A DNA stretch of 64,000 nt from 66-474 sp035281745 (GTDB lineage Bacteria; Pseudomonadota; Gammaproteobacteria; Xanthomonadales; Rhodanobacteraceae), in assembly GCA_035281745.1 (NCBI GenBank), contig DATEDI010000020.1, forward strand, positions 62,001 through 126,000. Direction: 5' to 3'. The translations under genes were made by a program, and so were the position numbers. The notes below the pieces were generated by a model. It searched no databases, was not told the DNA's origin, and saw only the letters and a list, made by a program, of their open reading frames with translations. Positions 53,380-63,455 of this stretch are shown here, piece by piece. Numbering within the stretch: position 1 is the first letter of the stretch; each line of letters starts with the position of its first letter.

Positions 53380-54737
53380 CTGCCTGATTGAACCTCGATC
53401 AATTCCAATGGCACTTTGCCCGGGTTGCGCAGACGATGCACGGCACCGAGCGGCAAGAAGGTGCTTTCGTTCTCGCCCAACAAGAATACTTCCTCGTTTC
53501 GCGTGACCTCGGCGGTGCCGGATACGATCACCCAGTGCTCGGCCCGGTGATGATGTTTTTGCAGGCTCAGTGCGGCGCCGGGTTTGACGGAAATGCGTTT
53601 GACCTGGAAACGATCGCCGACATCGATGGAGTCGTAGCTGCCCCATGGACGGTATACCTTCCTGTGGAACAGATGCTCCTGCCTTCCGTCCGATTTGATC
53701 TTGTCGACCAATTGCTTCACGTTCTGCACGTGCGAGCGTGACGCGACCAGCATGGCATCAGGGGTGTCGACGATCACCACGTCTTCGAGACCGAGGGCAG
53801 CTACCAAACGCCGGTCTGTGCCACGCACGAAGCAGTTGTGGCTTTCGATGGCAATCACGTCGCCTTCCAGCCGGTTGCCGTCGCTGTCGCGAATCGAAGT
53901 CGCCCACAGGGCGTCCCATGAGCCGATATCACTCCATTCGCAGCTCACCGGCAGTACCGCCGCGCGCGATGTGTTCTCCATCACCGCGTAGTCGATGGAC
54001 TTTTCGGGCGACGCCGCAAACGCGTCCTTGTCGATGCGCACGAAATCCAGATCTGCCTTGGCGGCCTTGAAGGCTGTCTCGGTGGTGGAATGTATGGTCG
54101 GAGCGTACTGCTTGAGCTCCTCCAGGTAGCGCGATGCCTTGAACAGGAACATTCCGGAGTTCCATGCGTAGTCGCCCGAACGGACATATTTCTCGGCCGT
54201 GGCAGTGTCCGGTTTTTCGACGAATCGTTCGACACGGAAAGCGCCATGACCAATGGCTTCGGCTTGTTTGATGTATCCGAAGCCGGTTTCCGGTGCAGCA
54301 GGCCTGATGCCGAAAGTCACCAGCCAGCCCTGTTCGGCCAGAGGCATTGCCTTGCCGACCGCTTCGGCGAAGCTGCTTGTGTCGCCGATCAGATGGTCTG
54401 CGGGCAGCACCAGAAGAATCGCGTCGGCATTGCCCGCCTGCGCCTGCCAGGCAGCCAAGGCGATTGCCGGCGCAGTATTTCGCGGCACCGGTTCCAGCAG
54501 GATGGAGGCTCCGTCTATGCCAAGTGCCCGCAACTGTTCCGCAACCAGGAAACGATGGTCCTCGCTGCATACCACGATGGGTGCGTCGACGCCGGCGAGT
54601 GTGCGTGTACGTTCGACGGTCTGCTGGAACAGTGTCGACGAGCCGCTCAACGCGAGGAATTGCTTGGGGAGGTTCTTGCGCGACAGGGGCCATAGCCGGG
54701 TGCCGCTGCCGCCGCTCAGGATGACGGGCGTGAACAT
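53325..54737 (-). CDS. manC: Mannose-1-phosphate guanylyltransferase / mannose-6-phosphate isomerase
   Basis: This 470-residue bifunctional enzyme (ManC/XanB/AlgA type) makes GDP-mannose from mannose-1-phosphate and can isomerise fructose-6-phosphate. It has the pyrophosphorylase signature ILSGGSGTRLWPLSR, VLPADHLI, FVEKPD, and a C-terminal cupin isomerase domain with QKHHHRAEHWVIVSGTA. The ATG at 54737 follows AAGGAGAC; an upstream in-frame ATG (54767) is less likely. It is the only minus-strand gene in the core of the locus, so it is expressed separately. It supplies the mannose or mannose-derived donor. Confidence 0.95.
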   Translation of the reverse strand: MFTPVILSGGSGTRLWPLSRKNLPKQFLALSGSSTLFQQTVERTRTLAGVDAPIVVCSEDHRFLVAEQLRALGIDGASILLEPVPRNTAPAIALAAWQAQAGNADAILLVLPADHLIGDTSSFAEAVGKAMPLAEQGWLVTFGIRPAAPETGFGYIKQAEAIGHGAFRVERFVEKPDTATAEKYVRSGDYAWNSGMFLFKASRYLEELKQYAPTIHSTTETAFKAAKADLDFVRIDKDAFAASPEKSIDYAVMENTSRAAVLPVSCEWSDIGSWDALWATSIRDSDGNRLEGDVIAIESHNCFVRGTDRRLVAALGLEDVVIVDTPDAMLVASRSHVQNVKQLVDKIKSDGRQEHLFHRKVYRPWGSYDSIDVGDRFQVKRISVKPGAALSLQKHHHRAEHWVIVSGTAEVTRNEEVFLLGENESTFLPLGAVHRLRNPGKVPLELIEVQSGSYLGEDDIVRLEDVYGRA

Positions 54738-55072
54738 GAATGTCTCCTTCAAGAAGTGCTGCGGCAATGTAGCAGGAGACGTCGGTGGTGTATGAAATCG
54801 GTCGCCGAGATGCCGTTGATGGAGGTGAACGGTAAATATCCCTCGATGACACTCTTGTGCGAAGCTGCCGCAGTGGCAGCCAAGGAGTTTTCCGGGTTGC
54901 AGGCATGGCCTGGTTCACGGACCATAGCCTCTCGAATCGTGCCGCAGGACTCGCGCCGCCCATGCAATGTTTAATCTGGCGAACGGGGTCGAAACGAATC
55001 TTGCAACGGACGCGGTGCAGATCGGCCGGTCATGGATCAGAACCCGAAGCCGCTGAATCACGAGGAGGAACG
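54738..55072. other. Gene-free region between manC and the second lipoprotein gene
   Basis: These 335 bases lie between divergent genes and should hold promoters for both. A 60-codon frame from 54792 has no recognisable features. No strong promoter or hairpin was found by eye. Confidence 0.45.
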
Positions 55073-55609
55073 GTGCCCAGTGCCGCCAAGTTTGCACTGG
55101 CCTTGACGTGCACGTTGCTGCTGGCAAGCTGTGGGCGACCGGCCACTACCGCTGCCGACTGGATCAACCAGCAGGCGGCGCGAAGCGCGATTCCGCCACC
55201 CGCGCCGTTCTCGCCGGTGCCAGCCATGACCCTGGATGGGGCACGCAGCACGGGCGATTGCAACGTGGACAAGATCGACGGGCAGACCGCGCAAGGCATG
55301 GCGGTCGATCACCTTGGCGGAGCCATGTTCACGGGCTGGGCCGGGGATCATTTGACGCGCACCGTGCCGACCGGCGTCGAGGTGGTCCTGACGGGCGCAA
55401 CCGGTGACTACTGGGCCTCTGGCGATGCGGGGCACGCGCGCAAGGACGTCGCCGCGGCGCAAAAGGTGGCGGCCTATGCGACGTCGGGGTTCGATGTCGG
55501 CGCAAGCATGTATCGCGTTCCCATCGGCGCGTATGGGGTGTCTCTGGCCTATCGGATCGGCGGTGAATGGGTGAAATGCCCGACCAACGTTCGGATGTCC
55601 GTGGAATGA
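55073..55609 (+). CDS. Envelope lipoprotein with GW-RxDV-SGF module (copy D)
   Basis: The 178-residue protein has a lipobox ending at C20 (LASC) and a C-terminal domain with CNVDKIDG, FTGWAGD, ARKDVAAAQ, TSGFDVGASM, GAYGVSLAY and a final WVKCPTNVRM. Order and spacing match the lipoprotein at 37886, including the two cysteines near the ends of the domain, which could form a disulfide. The GTG at 55073 has a GAGGAGG site. Its stop overlaps the membrane-protein gene as ATGA. Function is unknown. Confidence 0.7.
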   Translation: MPSAAKFALALTCTLLLASCGRPATTAADWINQQAARSAIPPPAPFSPVPAMTLDGARSTGDCNVDKIDGQTAQGMAVDHLGGAMFTGWAGDHLTRTVPTGVEVVLTGATGDYWASGDAGHARKDVAAAQKVAAYATSGFDVGASMYRVPIGAYGVSLAYRIGGEWVKCPTNVRMSVE

Positions 55610-57063
55610 CGACTCGACAAGCTGCCAACACGGCACATGAACTTGCCGCCGTGCCCGAAGGACGGGATCGCACGCTGACCGCGATGGCCATCTTGCGCCC
55701 ACGTGTACCGATCGTTTGCCTCGGGATCTGTGTTGCAACGGCGCTGGTGGTCGCACTGTCGCTCTATCCGGGCTGGTTCTTTTTCGACAGCGCAACCCAG
55801 TGGGGATGGGCGCGGCAGATTGCCATGAAGGGCCTGCCCGACAGTTTGAAAGCCTATGGGATCACCTCCCATTGGCCGATCTTCAACACGTTGCTGAAGG
55901 TTCCGTTCTATTGGTTCACGGGTGAAGCGGGCTTCTACATTTTCGTCCAGGCAGCGCTCTTCAACGTGTCGCTGTATCTGTTGGGCGCTGCCTTGCTGGG
56001 ACGACGGTCGTTGTGGCTGATTGTCTATACGTTGGTGATGGTGTGGTCACCGATCAGCGTCAATTACGCCGTGTTTCAATCGTCCGACACCATCGTGGCA
56101 ATTTGCGCGCTGACTGCGGTGGCCATGATCGTCGATCATGAACTCGGACTGGCGCGGCGGTCGGCCCTGTTGATCGTCGCGATTCTCATGATGTCGTGGG
56201 TGCGTTACAACGCGTTGCCGGCATCGTTTTTCCTGGCCTGCTTCTTTTTCTGGAGCATCCGCGCGTCGCTCGGATGGCGGCGGGCGTTGGCATGGCTCGC
56301 CGTATCACTGGTTTTGCTCGGTGGGAGCGTGGCCGCCGCACGCAGCTACGAACACCAGGGACACATGCGCGATTCCGCAGCCGGCGGCGTCGCCATGCGC
56401 CTGCTCGATGCATCGCGGCACACGGACGATCCCCACGTCCACGCGTTGGTTGATCCGTACGTGGCGGAAAACCCGGCGGTGCGCGAGCCACTTACGCCGG
56501 ATTGCTACGAGCATGCAGGTTGGTGCGCCCAAATGAACGGGGCGCCGTGGCGGAATTTGCCCACCGCGAAATTCATGCACGCGTACCTGCACTTGCTGGT
56601 TCACCATCCCATGGTCTTTTTTGAAACCAATTTCCGCTTCGCGATGTACTCGCTTGGCTTCAAGTCACCTCTTGAGGCCACCCAGATGGCGCGCACCGAT
56701 GTTCGGCCGCCATTTCCGGCTGCCCGGATGACTTTCAACCACCGTCGCCTCGCTTATTTTGATGCCTTGCAGATCGCCCTCGGTGCATTCCATGGTCTTG
56801 CTGCTCGGGCTGGAGTGATCTGCCTGTTGGGCTTGGTGGCGGCATGTCTGCTGCGCCGCCGCACGTTGATCGGCGCTTTCGTGCTGTTGGCCATCGGCTA
56901 TCTGGGGCCATTGTTGTTGCTGGTCGGCACCAACAATTTCCGTTACACGTTTCCGGTCACGATCGTCGGCATGGGCATCCTTGCAGCCGCCTGTTGCGTG
57001 CTGGCCCGGTTGGCCGTGAGGCGATTCCTGCCGCGGACACGACACAAGCGGTCCGTCGCTTGA
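55606..57063 (+). CDS. Multi-pass membrane protein, possible GT-C type transferase
   Basis: The 485-residue protein has 11 or so hydrophobic helices. After the first helix it has a periplasmic loop with aromatic and acidic residues (YPGWFFFDSATQWGWARQ), and a larger loop between residues about 260 and 370. The D near the end of the first helix recalls the catalytic Asp of GT-C glycosyltransferases that use polyprenyl-linked sugars; this is a topology argument only. It is translationally coupled to the lipoprotein gene upstream, suggesting a functional pair. It is convergent with the next glycosyltransferase, 126 bp away, and that gap holds no clear gene. Confidence 0.6.
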   Translation: MTTRQAANTAHELAAVPEGRDRTLTAMAILRPRVPIVCLGICVATALVVALSLYPGWFFFDSATQWGWARQIAMKGLPDSLKAYGITSHWPIFNTLLKVPFYWFTGEAGFYIFVQAALFNVSLYLLGAALLGRRSLWLIVYTLVMVWSPISVNYAVFQSSDTIVAICALTAVAMIVDHELGLARRSALLIVAILMMSWVRYNALPASFFLACFFFWSIRASLGWRRALAWLAVSLVLLGGSVAAARSYEHQGHMRDSAAGGVAMRLLDASRHTDDPHVHALVDPYVAENPAVREPLTPDCYEHAGWCAQMNGAPWRNLPTAKFMHAYLHLLVHHPMVFFETNFRFAMYSLGFKSPLEATQMARTDVRPPFPAARMTFNHRRLAYFDALQIALGAFHGLAARAGVICLLGLVAACLLRRRTLIGAFVLLAIGYLGPLLLLVGTNNFRYTFPVTIVGMGILAAACCVLARLAVRRFLPRTRHKRSVA

Positions 57064-57189
57064 GCCATCGCCGAGTAGCGGCCGTGCTGAACGAGCAGAT
57101 CGCCGGCACCCGCACGGATCGCCGTCGTCTCGATGAATCAGGACGAATGCTTCAGGTGCCCGAGCGCCAGCGGGTTTGCGGCTTTGGTT

Positions 57190-58167
57190 TCAAGCATCGT
57201 GAGCTGTTGATCGAGCCCTTTTGTGGGCAGGGTCCGGCGCCTGCCTCTGCAAGCGAAAGTCGATTTGTTCCAGAAGTTTCCGGTTGGTGGCGATCAGATC
57301 GGCGATCAATCCGATCATGAACGAGAGGCCGCCCAGCATCAGGCAGAGCGCCGCCAGGATCAGCGACTGCACGTGGCCGCCGCCATCTCCTGCGATGAAA
57401 AACAGGAGGTAACGAATACCGAGCGCGACCCCGATCGTGGTCAACAGGACGCTGAGCCACAGGAACAGCGTCAGCGGTCGGTAGATCACGAACACGCGAA
57501 TTATCGTGACCAGCGAGCGCTTGACGTAGTTGGGGATGCTTTTCACAAGCCGCGACGGCCTCAGGTCCGGATTGGTGCGCACCGGTACCGAGACGACGGT
57601 CAGGTTGCTAAGACCCGCCTGGATGATGGTTTCGAGGGTATACGTATAGGCATTGAACACGTTGAGCCGCATCGCGGTCTCCCGCGTCATGGCGCGAAAT
57701 CCGCTGGGGGCATCGGCCACGTCGGTCTTGCTGGCAACGCGCACTGCCCAGCTCCCGATGCGCTGCAACTGCTTCTTGATCCAGCTGAAATGTTCGGTCT
57801 GCGCGATCGGGCGCGCACCGATCACCATGTCCGCCCGGTGCGCCAGGATCGGCTCGACCAGCAGCGGAATATCGGCCGCTTCGTATTGGTTGTCGGCGTC
57901 GGTGTTGACGATCACGTCGGCGCCACGTTGCAGGGCTGCATCGACGCCCGTCATGAAAGCGGTTGCCAGTCCGCGATTGACGGGGTGGCGGATCACGTGA
58001 TCGACGCCGAGCTTGTGCGCCAGCCCCGCGGTGTCATCGGTCGAGCCATCGTCCACGACCAGCCATTCCACGCTGTCGAAACCCGCGACGGTGCGCGGGA
58101 GCGTCGCCAGCGCGGCGCCCAGCGTGGCCGCCTCGTTGAGGCAAGGAATCTGGATGATCAACTTCAA
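57190..58167 (-). CDS. Family 2 (DPM1-like) glycosyltransferase with two C-terminal helices
   Basis: The 325-residue enzyme has LIIQIPCLNEA, VDDGSTDDT, metal-binding NTDADNQYEA, and a C-terminal region with two membrane helices (about 230-252 and 265-300) plus a basic tail. It resembles polyprenyl-phosphate sugar transferases such as those feeding GT-C enzymes. The convergent membrane protein at 55606 is a candidate user. The aacS-type gene lies upstream on the same strand, 26 bp away, but is functionally unrelated. Confidence 0.87.
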   Translation of the reverse strand: MKLIIQIPCLNEAATLGAALATLPRTVAGFDSVEWLVVDDGSTDDTAGLAHKLGVDHVIRHPVNRGLATAFMTGVDAALQRGADVIVNTDADNQYEAADIPLLVEPILAHRADMVIGARPIAQTEHFSWIKKQLQRIGSWAVRVASKTDVADAPSGFRAMTRETAMRLNVFNAYTYTLETIIQAGLSNLTVVSVPVRTNPDLRPSRLVKSIPNYVKRSLVTIIRVFVIYRPLTLFLWLSVLLTTIGVALGIRYLLFFIAGDGGGHVQSLILAALCLMLGGLSFMIGLIADLIATNRKLLEQIDFRLQRQAPDPAHKRARSTAHDA

Positions 58168-58193
58168 GCTCGACGTCTCCCGTCCCGCGCGGA

Positions 58194-60155
<1,962 letters not shown>

Positions 60156-60353
60156 GCCGCATCCAGATCAGGAATGGCCGGATTGTAGCGGATCGACCTG
60201 CGCCATTCGGTCGAATCGCTGGTCGCAGGATCGCGATTAAATAAGACTATGCCTGTCTACAGGATGTGACGGGCACCGCGCTTTCGGGCGGTCCGGCGAA
60301 AATCGCGCCCGAATTGTGTGCGACGCCACAGCGTTGAGGCACGCCTGAACTGG

Positions 60354-60359
60354 TATAAA
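60354..60359 (+). promoter_or_regulatory. Possible extended -10 promoter of the metalloprotease gene
   Basis: TGGTATAAAG contains an extended -10 (TGnTATAAA) 30 bases before the ATG at 60390. A TTGAGG at 60334 is only 14 bases upstream, so the -35 part is weak. Confidence 0.4.
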
Positions 60360-60389
60360 GACACGATACTTGCGTCAACGGAAACCGTC

Positions 60390-62627
60390 ATGTCCCGTCT
60401 CACGCCGCGTGCCTTCGGCCACGCGTTGGCTCTCATGCTTTTGTTTGGCTGCCTCCCCGTGCTGGCGGCGACGTCCCAGCCCGTCCTGTATTCGATCGGC
60501 GCGAGCACGCCCCGGATATTGGCGCAGGGAGCGCAAAAATCCTGGTCGATCAAGATCAGCGAAGACAATGCGCTGGATGCGGTGTTCCAGGGCGGCATGT
60601 GGTTGCCGACGCCCAGTGGCGGGCGTATTTACGCCAAATACGCACGGCACATCGTGCATGCGAATGGAACCTGGACTTGGGTCGGTACGGTTCAAACCGT
60701 CCACGGCGCCCAGCAAGCGGTGCTGACGTTCGGTGAGGGCGGCGTGTTCGGCACGATCCCGCAGGCGTCGGGCTATCCGCTGCGCATCGTCACAAGCCAG
60801 GGTGAAACTCGCGTCGTTGAAACCTCGGCGGCGGCCATGGCGCGTTCGACGCAGACGCTCAGGCTGCGCAGTCACCGGGACTACGCAATCCCGCCGCGCG
60901 TCGCACCCAAGGGCAATCAGAACACGTTGGCGATGCGGGCAGCCGCCGACGCGGCCGTCAAGCAGGCTGCCGCCTCGTCGGGTCCGGTCACCATCGACGT
61001 GATGGCCGCTTACTCACAAGGTTTTGCAAACATGCTGGGCAGCCAGAGGCTCGCGCTGATCCGCATCCAGAACCTCGTCGACATCACCAATCAGGCTTAC
61101 GCCGCCAGTGGCGTGAACCAACAGATCCGGTTGGTGTACACGACGGAAGTGAATTACCCCGACAACACCTCCAATCAAAGCGCCTTGGACGACATCACCG
61201 GCGTCGACGAGAACGGCAATCCGGTATCGATCCCCGCATCGCTCGCCAACATCGCCTCGCTGCGCACGCAATATGGCGCCGATCTGGTGGTCATGATGCG
61301 GCGTTACGACAATTCCATCCAAGGCGATTGCGGCGTGGGCTGGCTTGTCGGTGGCGGACAGGCGGCCATCGTGCCTTCGGAGTCGAGCGCCTACGGCTAC
61401 TCGGTGGTCAGCGACGGCAGCAACGGTGGTTATTACTGCCTAGACACCACGTTTGCCCACGAGCTTGGCCACAACATGGGCGACGCGCACGACCGCGCGA
61501 ATGCCACGTCGCCGGGCGCCTACTCGTATTCGTATGGTTATGTGGGCAATGGCACGAACGGGTTTTCCACGATCATGGCCTACGGGACGGATACTCAAAC
61601 GCCGCTCGCGGTGTTTTCCAACCCGAACATTTCCACTTGTCAGAACAGCCCTTGCGGCGTCGCCGACAGTTCGTCGTCGTCGGCCGACAACGCGCACAGC
61701 ATGAACAACACCGCGGCACTGATCGCGGCGTTCGAAGCGACGACGGTGGTGAACCCACCACAGTTCATTAGCTATGTTCATGATGACGTGGACGGGGACG
61801 GAAATTCTGATCTGATCTGGCGCAGCAAGGACAATTCTCGTTTCGCATACTGGCTGATGGATGGCACGCAACTGATCAGCAGCGCGTCGATGCCGGTCTC
61901 CACCAAGTACAAGTTGCTGGCGACCGGGGATTTCGATGGCGATGGCCGGATGGATGTCGTCTGGACCGACGGAACGGGGATGTGGATGTGGGTGGGCAAC
62001 GGGAGCGCTTTCACCAGCACTTACATGCGGCCATTCCCCACTGGCTGGAACGTCGTGGATGCCGCTGATCTCAATGGCGATGGCAAGTCCGACCTGATCT
62101 GGGTCGCGAGTGGCCGAATCGCCGAATGGCTGATGGATGGCACCACTTTCAGTGCCACCTACTCGCAGAATCTGTCGAGCGGATGGCACTATTTGACCGA
62201 AGGCGATTTCGACGGCGATGGCAAGGCGGATCTGCTGCTGACAAACGGAACCGCCATGGAGATGTGGACGAGTTTCGGCGGCGGATCGTTCGCGCAGACT
62301 GCGGCTCACACTTATCCATCGGGCTGGACGATACTCGGTTCTGCTGACGTCAATGGCGACGGCAAGGATGACTTGCTGTGGCGAGACAATCCGCATACAC
62401 GTTTCGCCTACTGGATCATGAACGGTGCACAGCTTGTCGGCTCGGCGGCTCTCAGCGTTTCTCCGCAGTGGCAATTTGGAACAGCCGGAGATTTCGACGG
62501 CAGCGGCGTGGCTGGCCTGATCTGGTACAACAAATCGGCTATCGTGATGTGGCCGGGGTCCAGCACCGGCAATTACCAAGGCGTGGTGGTGCATTCGTAT
62601 CCGGACGCATGGGCGATGCTGCCGTAA
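60390..62627 (+). CDS. Secreted metzincin metalloprotease with FG-GAP/VCBS-like repeats
   Basis: The 745-residue protein has a Sec signal peptide ending VLAA near residue 26, a propeptide-like region (about 27-205), and a zinc protease domain with HELGHNMGDAHD (H357, E358, H361, H367) and a Met-turn in FSTIMAYGTD. This is a metzincin pattern close to reprolysin-like bacterial enzymes. From about residue 460 to the end are five or six repeats with calcium-loop cores such as GDFDGDGRMDVVW and ADLNGDGKSDLIW, typical of beta-propeller FG-GAP/VCBS modules. The repeats probably bind glycans or surfaces. No type I secretion partner is adjacent. Confidence 0.9.
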   Translation: MSRLTPRAFGHALALMLLFGCLPVLAATSQPVLYSIGASTPRILAQGAQKSWSIKISEDNALDAVFQGGMWLPTPSGGRIYAKYARHIVHANGTWTWVGTVQTVHGAQQAVLTFGEGGVFGTIPQASGYPLRIVTSQGETRVVETSAAAMARSTQTLRLRSHRDYAIPPRVAPKGNQNTLAMRAAADAAVKQAAASSGPVTIDVMAAYSQGFANMLGSQRLALIRIQNLVDITNQAYAASGVNQQIRLVYTTEVNYPDNTSNQSALDDITGVDENGNPVSIPASLANIASLRTQYGADLVVMMRRYDNSIQGDCGVGWLVGGGQAAIVPSESSAYGYSVVSDGSNGGYYCLDTTFAHELGHNMGDAHDRANATSPGAYSYSYGYVGNGTNGFSTIMAYGTDTQTPLAVFSNPNISTCQNSPCGVADSSSSSADNAHSMNNTAALIAAFEATTVVNPPQFISYVHDDVDGDGNSDLIWRSKDNSRFAYWLMDGTQLISSASMPVSTKYKLLATGDFDGDGRMDVVWTDGTGMWMWVGNGSAFTSTYMRPFPTGWNVVDAADLNGDGKSDLIWVASGRIAEWLMDGTTFSATYSQNLSSGWHYLTEGDFDGDGKADLLLTNGTAMEMWTSFGGGSFAQTAAHTYPSGWTILGSADVNGDGKDDLLWRDNPHTRFAYWIMNGAQLVGSAALSVSPQWQFGTAGDFDGSGVAGLIWYNKSAIVMWPGSSTGNYQGVVVHSYPDAWAMLP

Positions 62628-62657
62628 TTACGGTCGGTATCGTCAGCGCGCTGAGAA

Positions 62658-63455
62658 TCACTTCGCGCGAGCCCGCAGCAGGTATCCGTTCCCGAATTCC
62701 GCGCCAAGAAATGGTCGTTGCGCGAGATCCGCACCGCGCAGGCCAAGCTTCCCCAGCGGACTGCGGAGTAATGGATACCACTTCATGACGTGTCGCCGAT
62801 CGATGCCGCTGCGGGCCGAATTGTCGTGCTTGCCCTGGGCGGTATTGTCCTTGGTCTCGTTGACCTCAGGCGCATAGCTGCGGGCACGCACTTTTTCGGC
62901 GAGATTGGCGAGCGGGAAGCCATAACAGAGGATGCGTTCGACTTCGAAGCCGGCCGAGCGGGCCAGTTCGGCCAATGCCGCGCGTTCGTATCGGCGAAAA
63001 TGCCCCGCCCAGACGTCCGAGGGATTCCACTTTCTCATGTGGCATGGAACCGACAGCAGCAGCGTGCCGCCAGGCTTCAACCATGTGCGCCATTCGGACA
63101 ACGCGTCGAGATCGTGTTCGATGTGTTCCAGAACCTCGAATGCCATGACCAAGCTGAAGTGGGCTTCCCAAGAGGGCTGCGGCTTCTCGTAAAAACGTAT
63201 GTCGCGGCCGGCATCTCTTGCAAGATCGGCTGCCACGGCCCGGGCGGCTTCCGACATTTCCAATGCCCTGCAGTGGAATCCACGCGCATCCATTTCATGC
63301 AGCAGCATGCCGGCTCCGGGGCCTATCTCCAGCGTGTCGCAAGGTGAAATCGTGCGCAATTCGCGCAGGATCAATGCACGGCGCAATAGATAGCGCGGCG
63401 CCGGGACCCAGCCGTGTTCGGGGGCTGCGGGTCCCAGTGTGGTGTCAATGATCAT
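62658..63455 (-). CDS. Class I SAM-dependent methyltransferase
   Basis: The 265-residue protein has the SAM-binding motif TLEIGPGAGMLLHEMD, acidic motif II-type EMSEAARA, and LVMAFEVLEHIEHDLDAL with LKPGGTLLLSVPCHMRKW, a Methyltransf_11/12-like layout. The C-terminal 60 residues are family-specific. The ATG at 63455 overlaps the stop of the upstream glycosyltransferase, so it likely methylates a sugar or lipid carrier in that pathway. It is the last gene of a minus-strand cluster that continues beyond the window, and converges with the metalloprotease. Confidence 0.87.
   Translation of the reverse strand: MIIDTTLGPAAPEHGWVPAPRYLLRRALILRELRTISPCDTLEIGPGAGMLLHEMDARGFHCRALEMSEAARAVAADLARDAGRDIRFYEKPQPSWEAHFSLVMAFEVLEHIEHDLDALSEWRTWLKPGGTLLLSVPCHMRKWNPSDVWAGHFRRYERAALAELARSAGFEVERILCYGFPLANLAEKVRARSYAPEVNETKDNTAQGKHDNSARSGIDRRHVMKWYPLLRSPLGKLGLRGADLAQRPFLGAEFGNGYLLRARAK

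Noticed and set aside
54792..54974. 60-codon ORF between manC and the second lipoprotein gene
   Set aside because: No close ribosome site, no recognisable features, and it spans the probable divergent promoter region.
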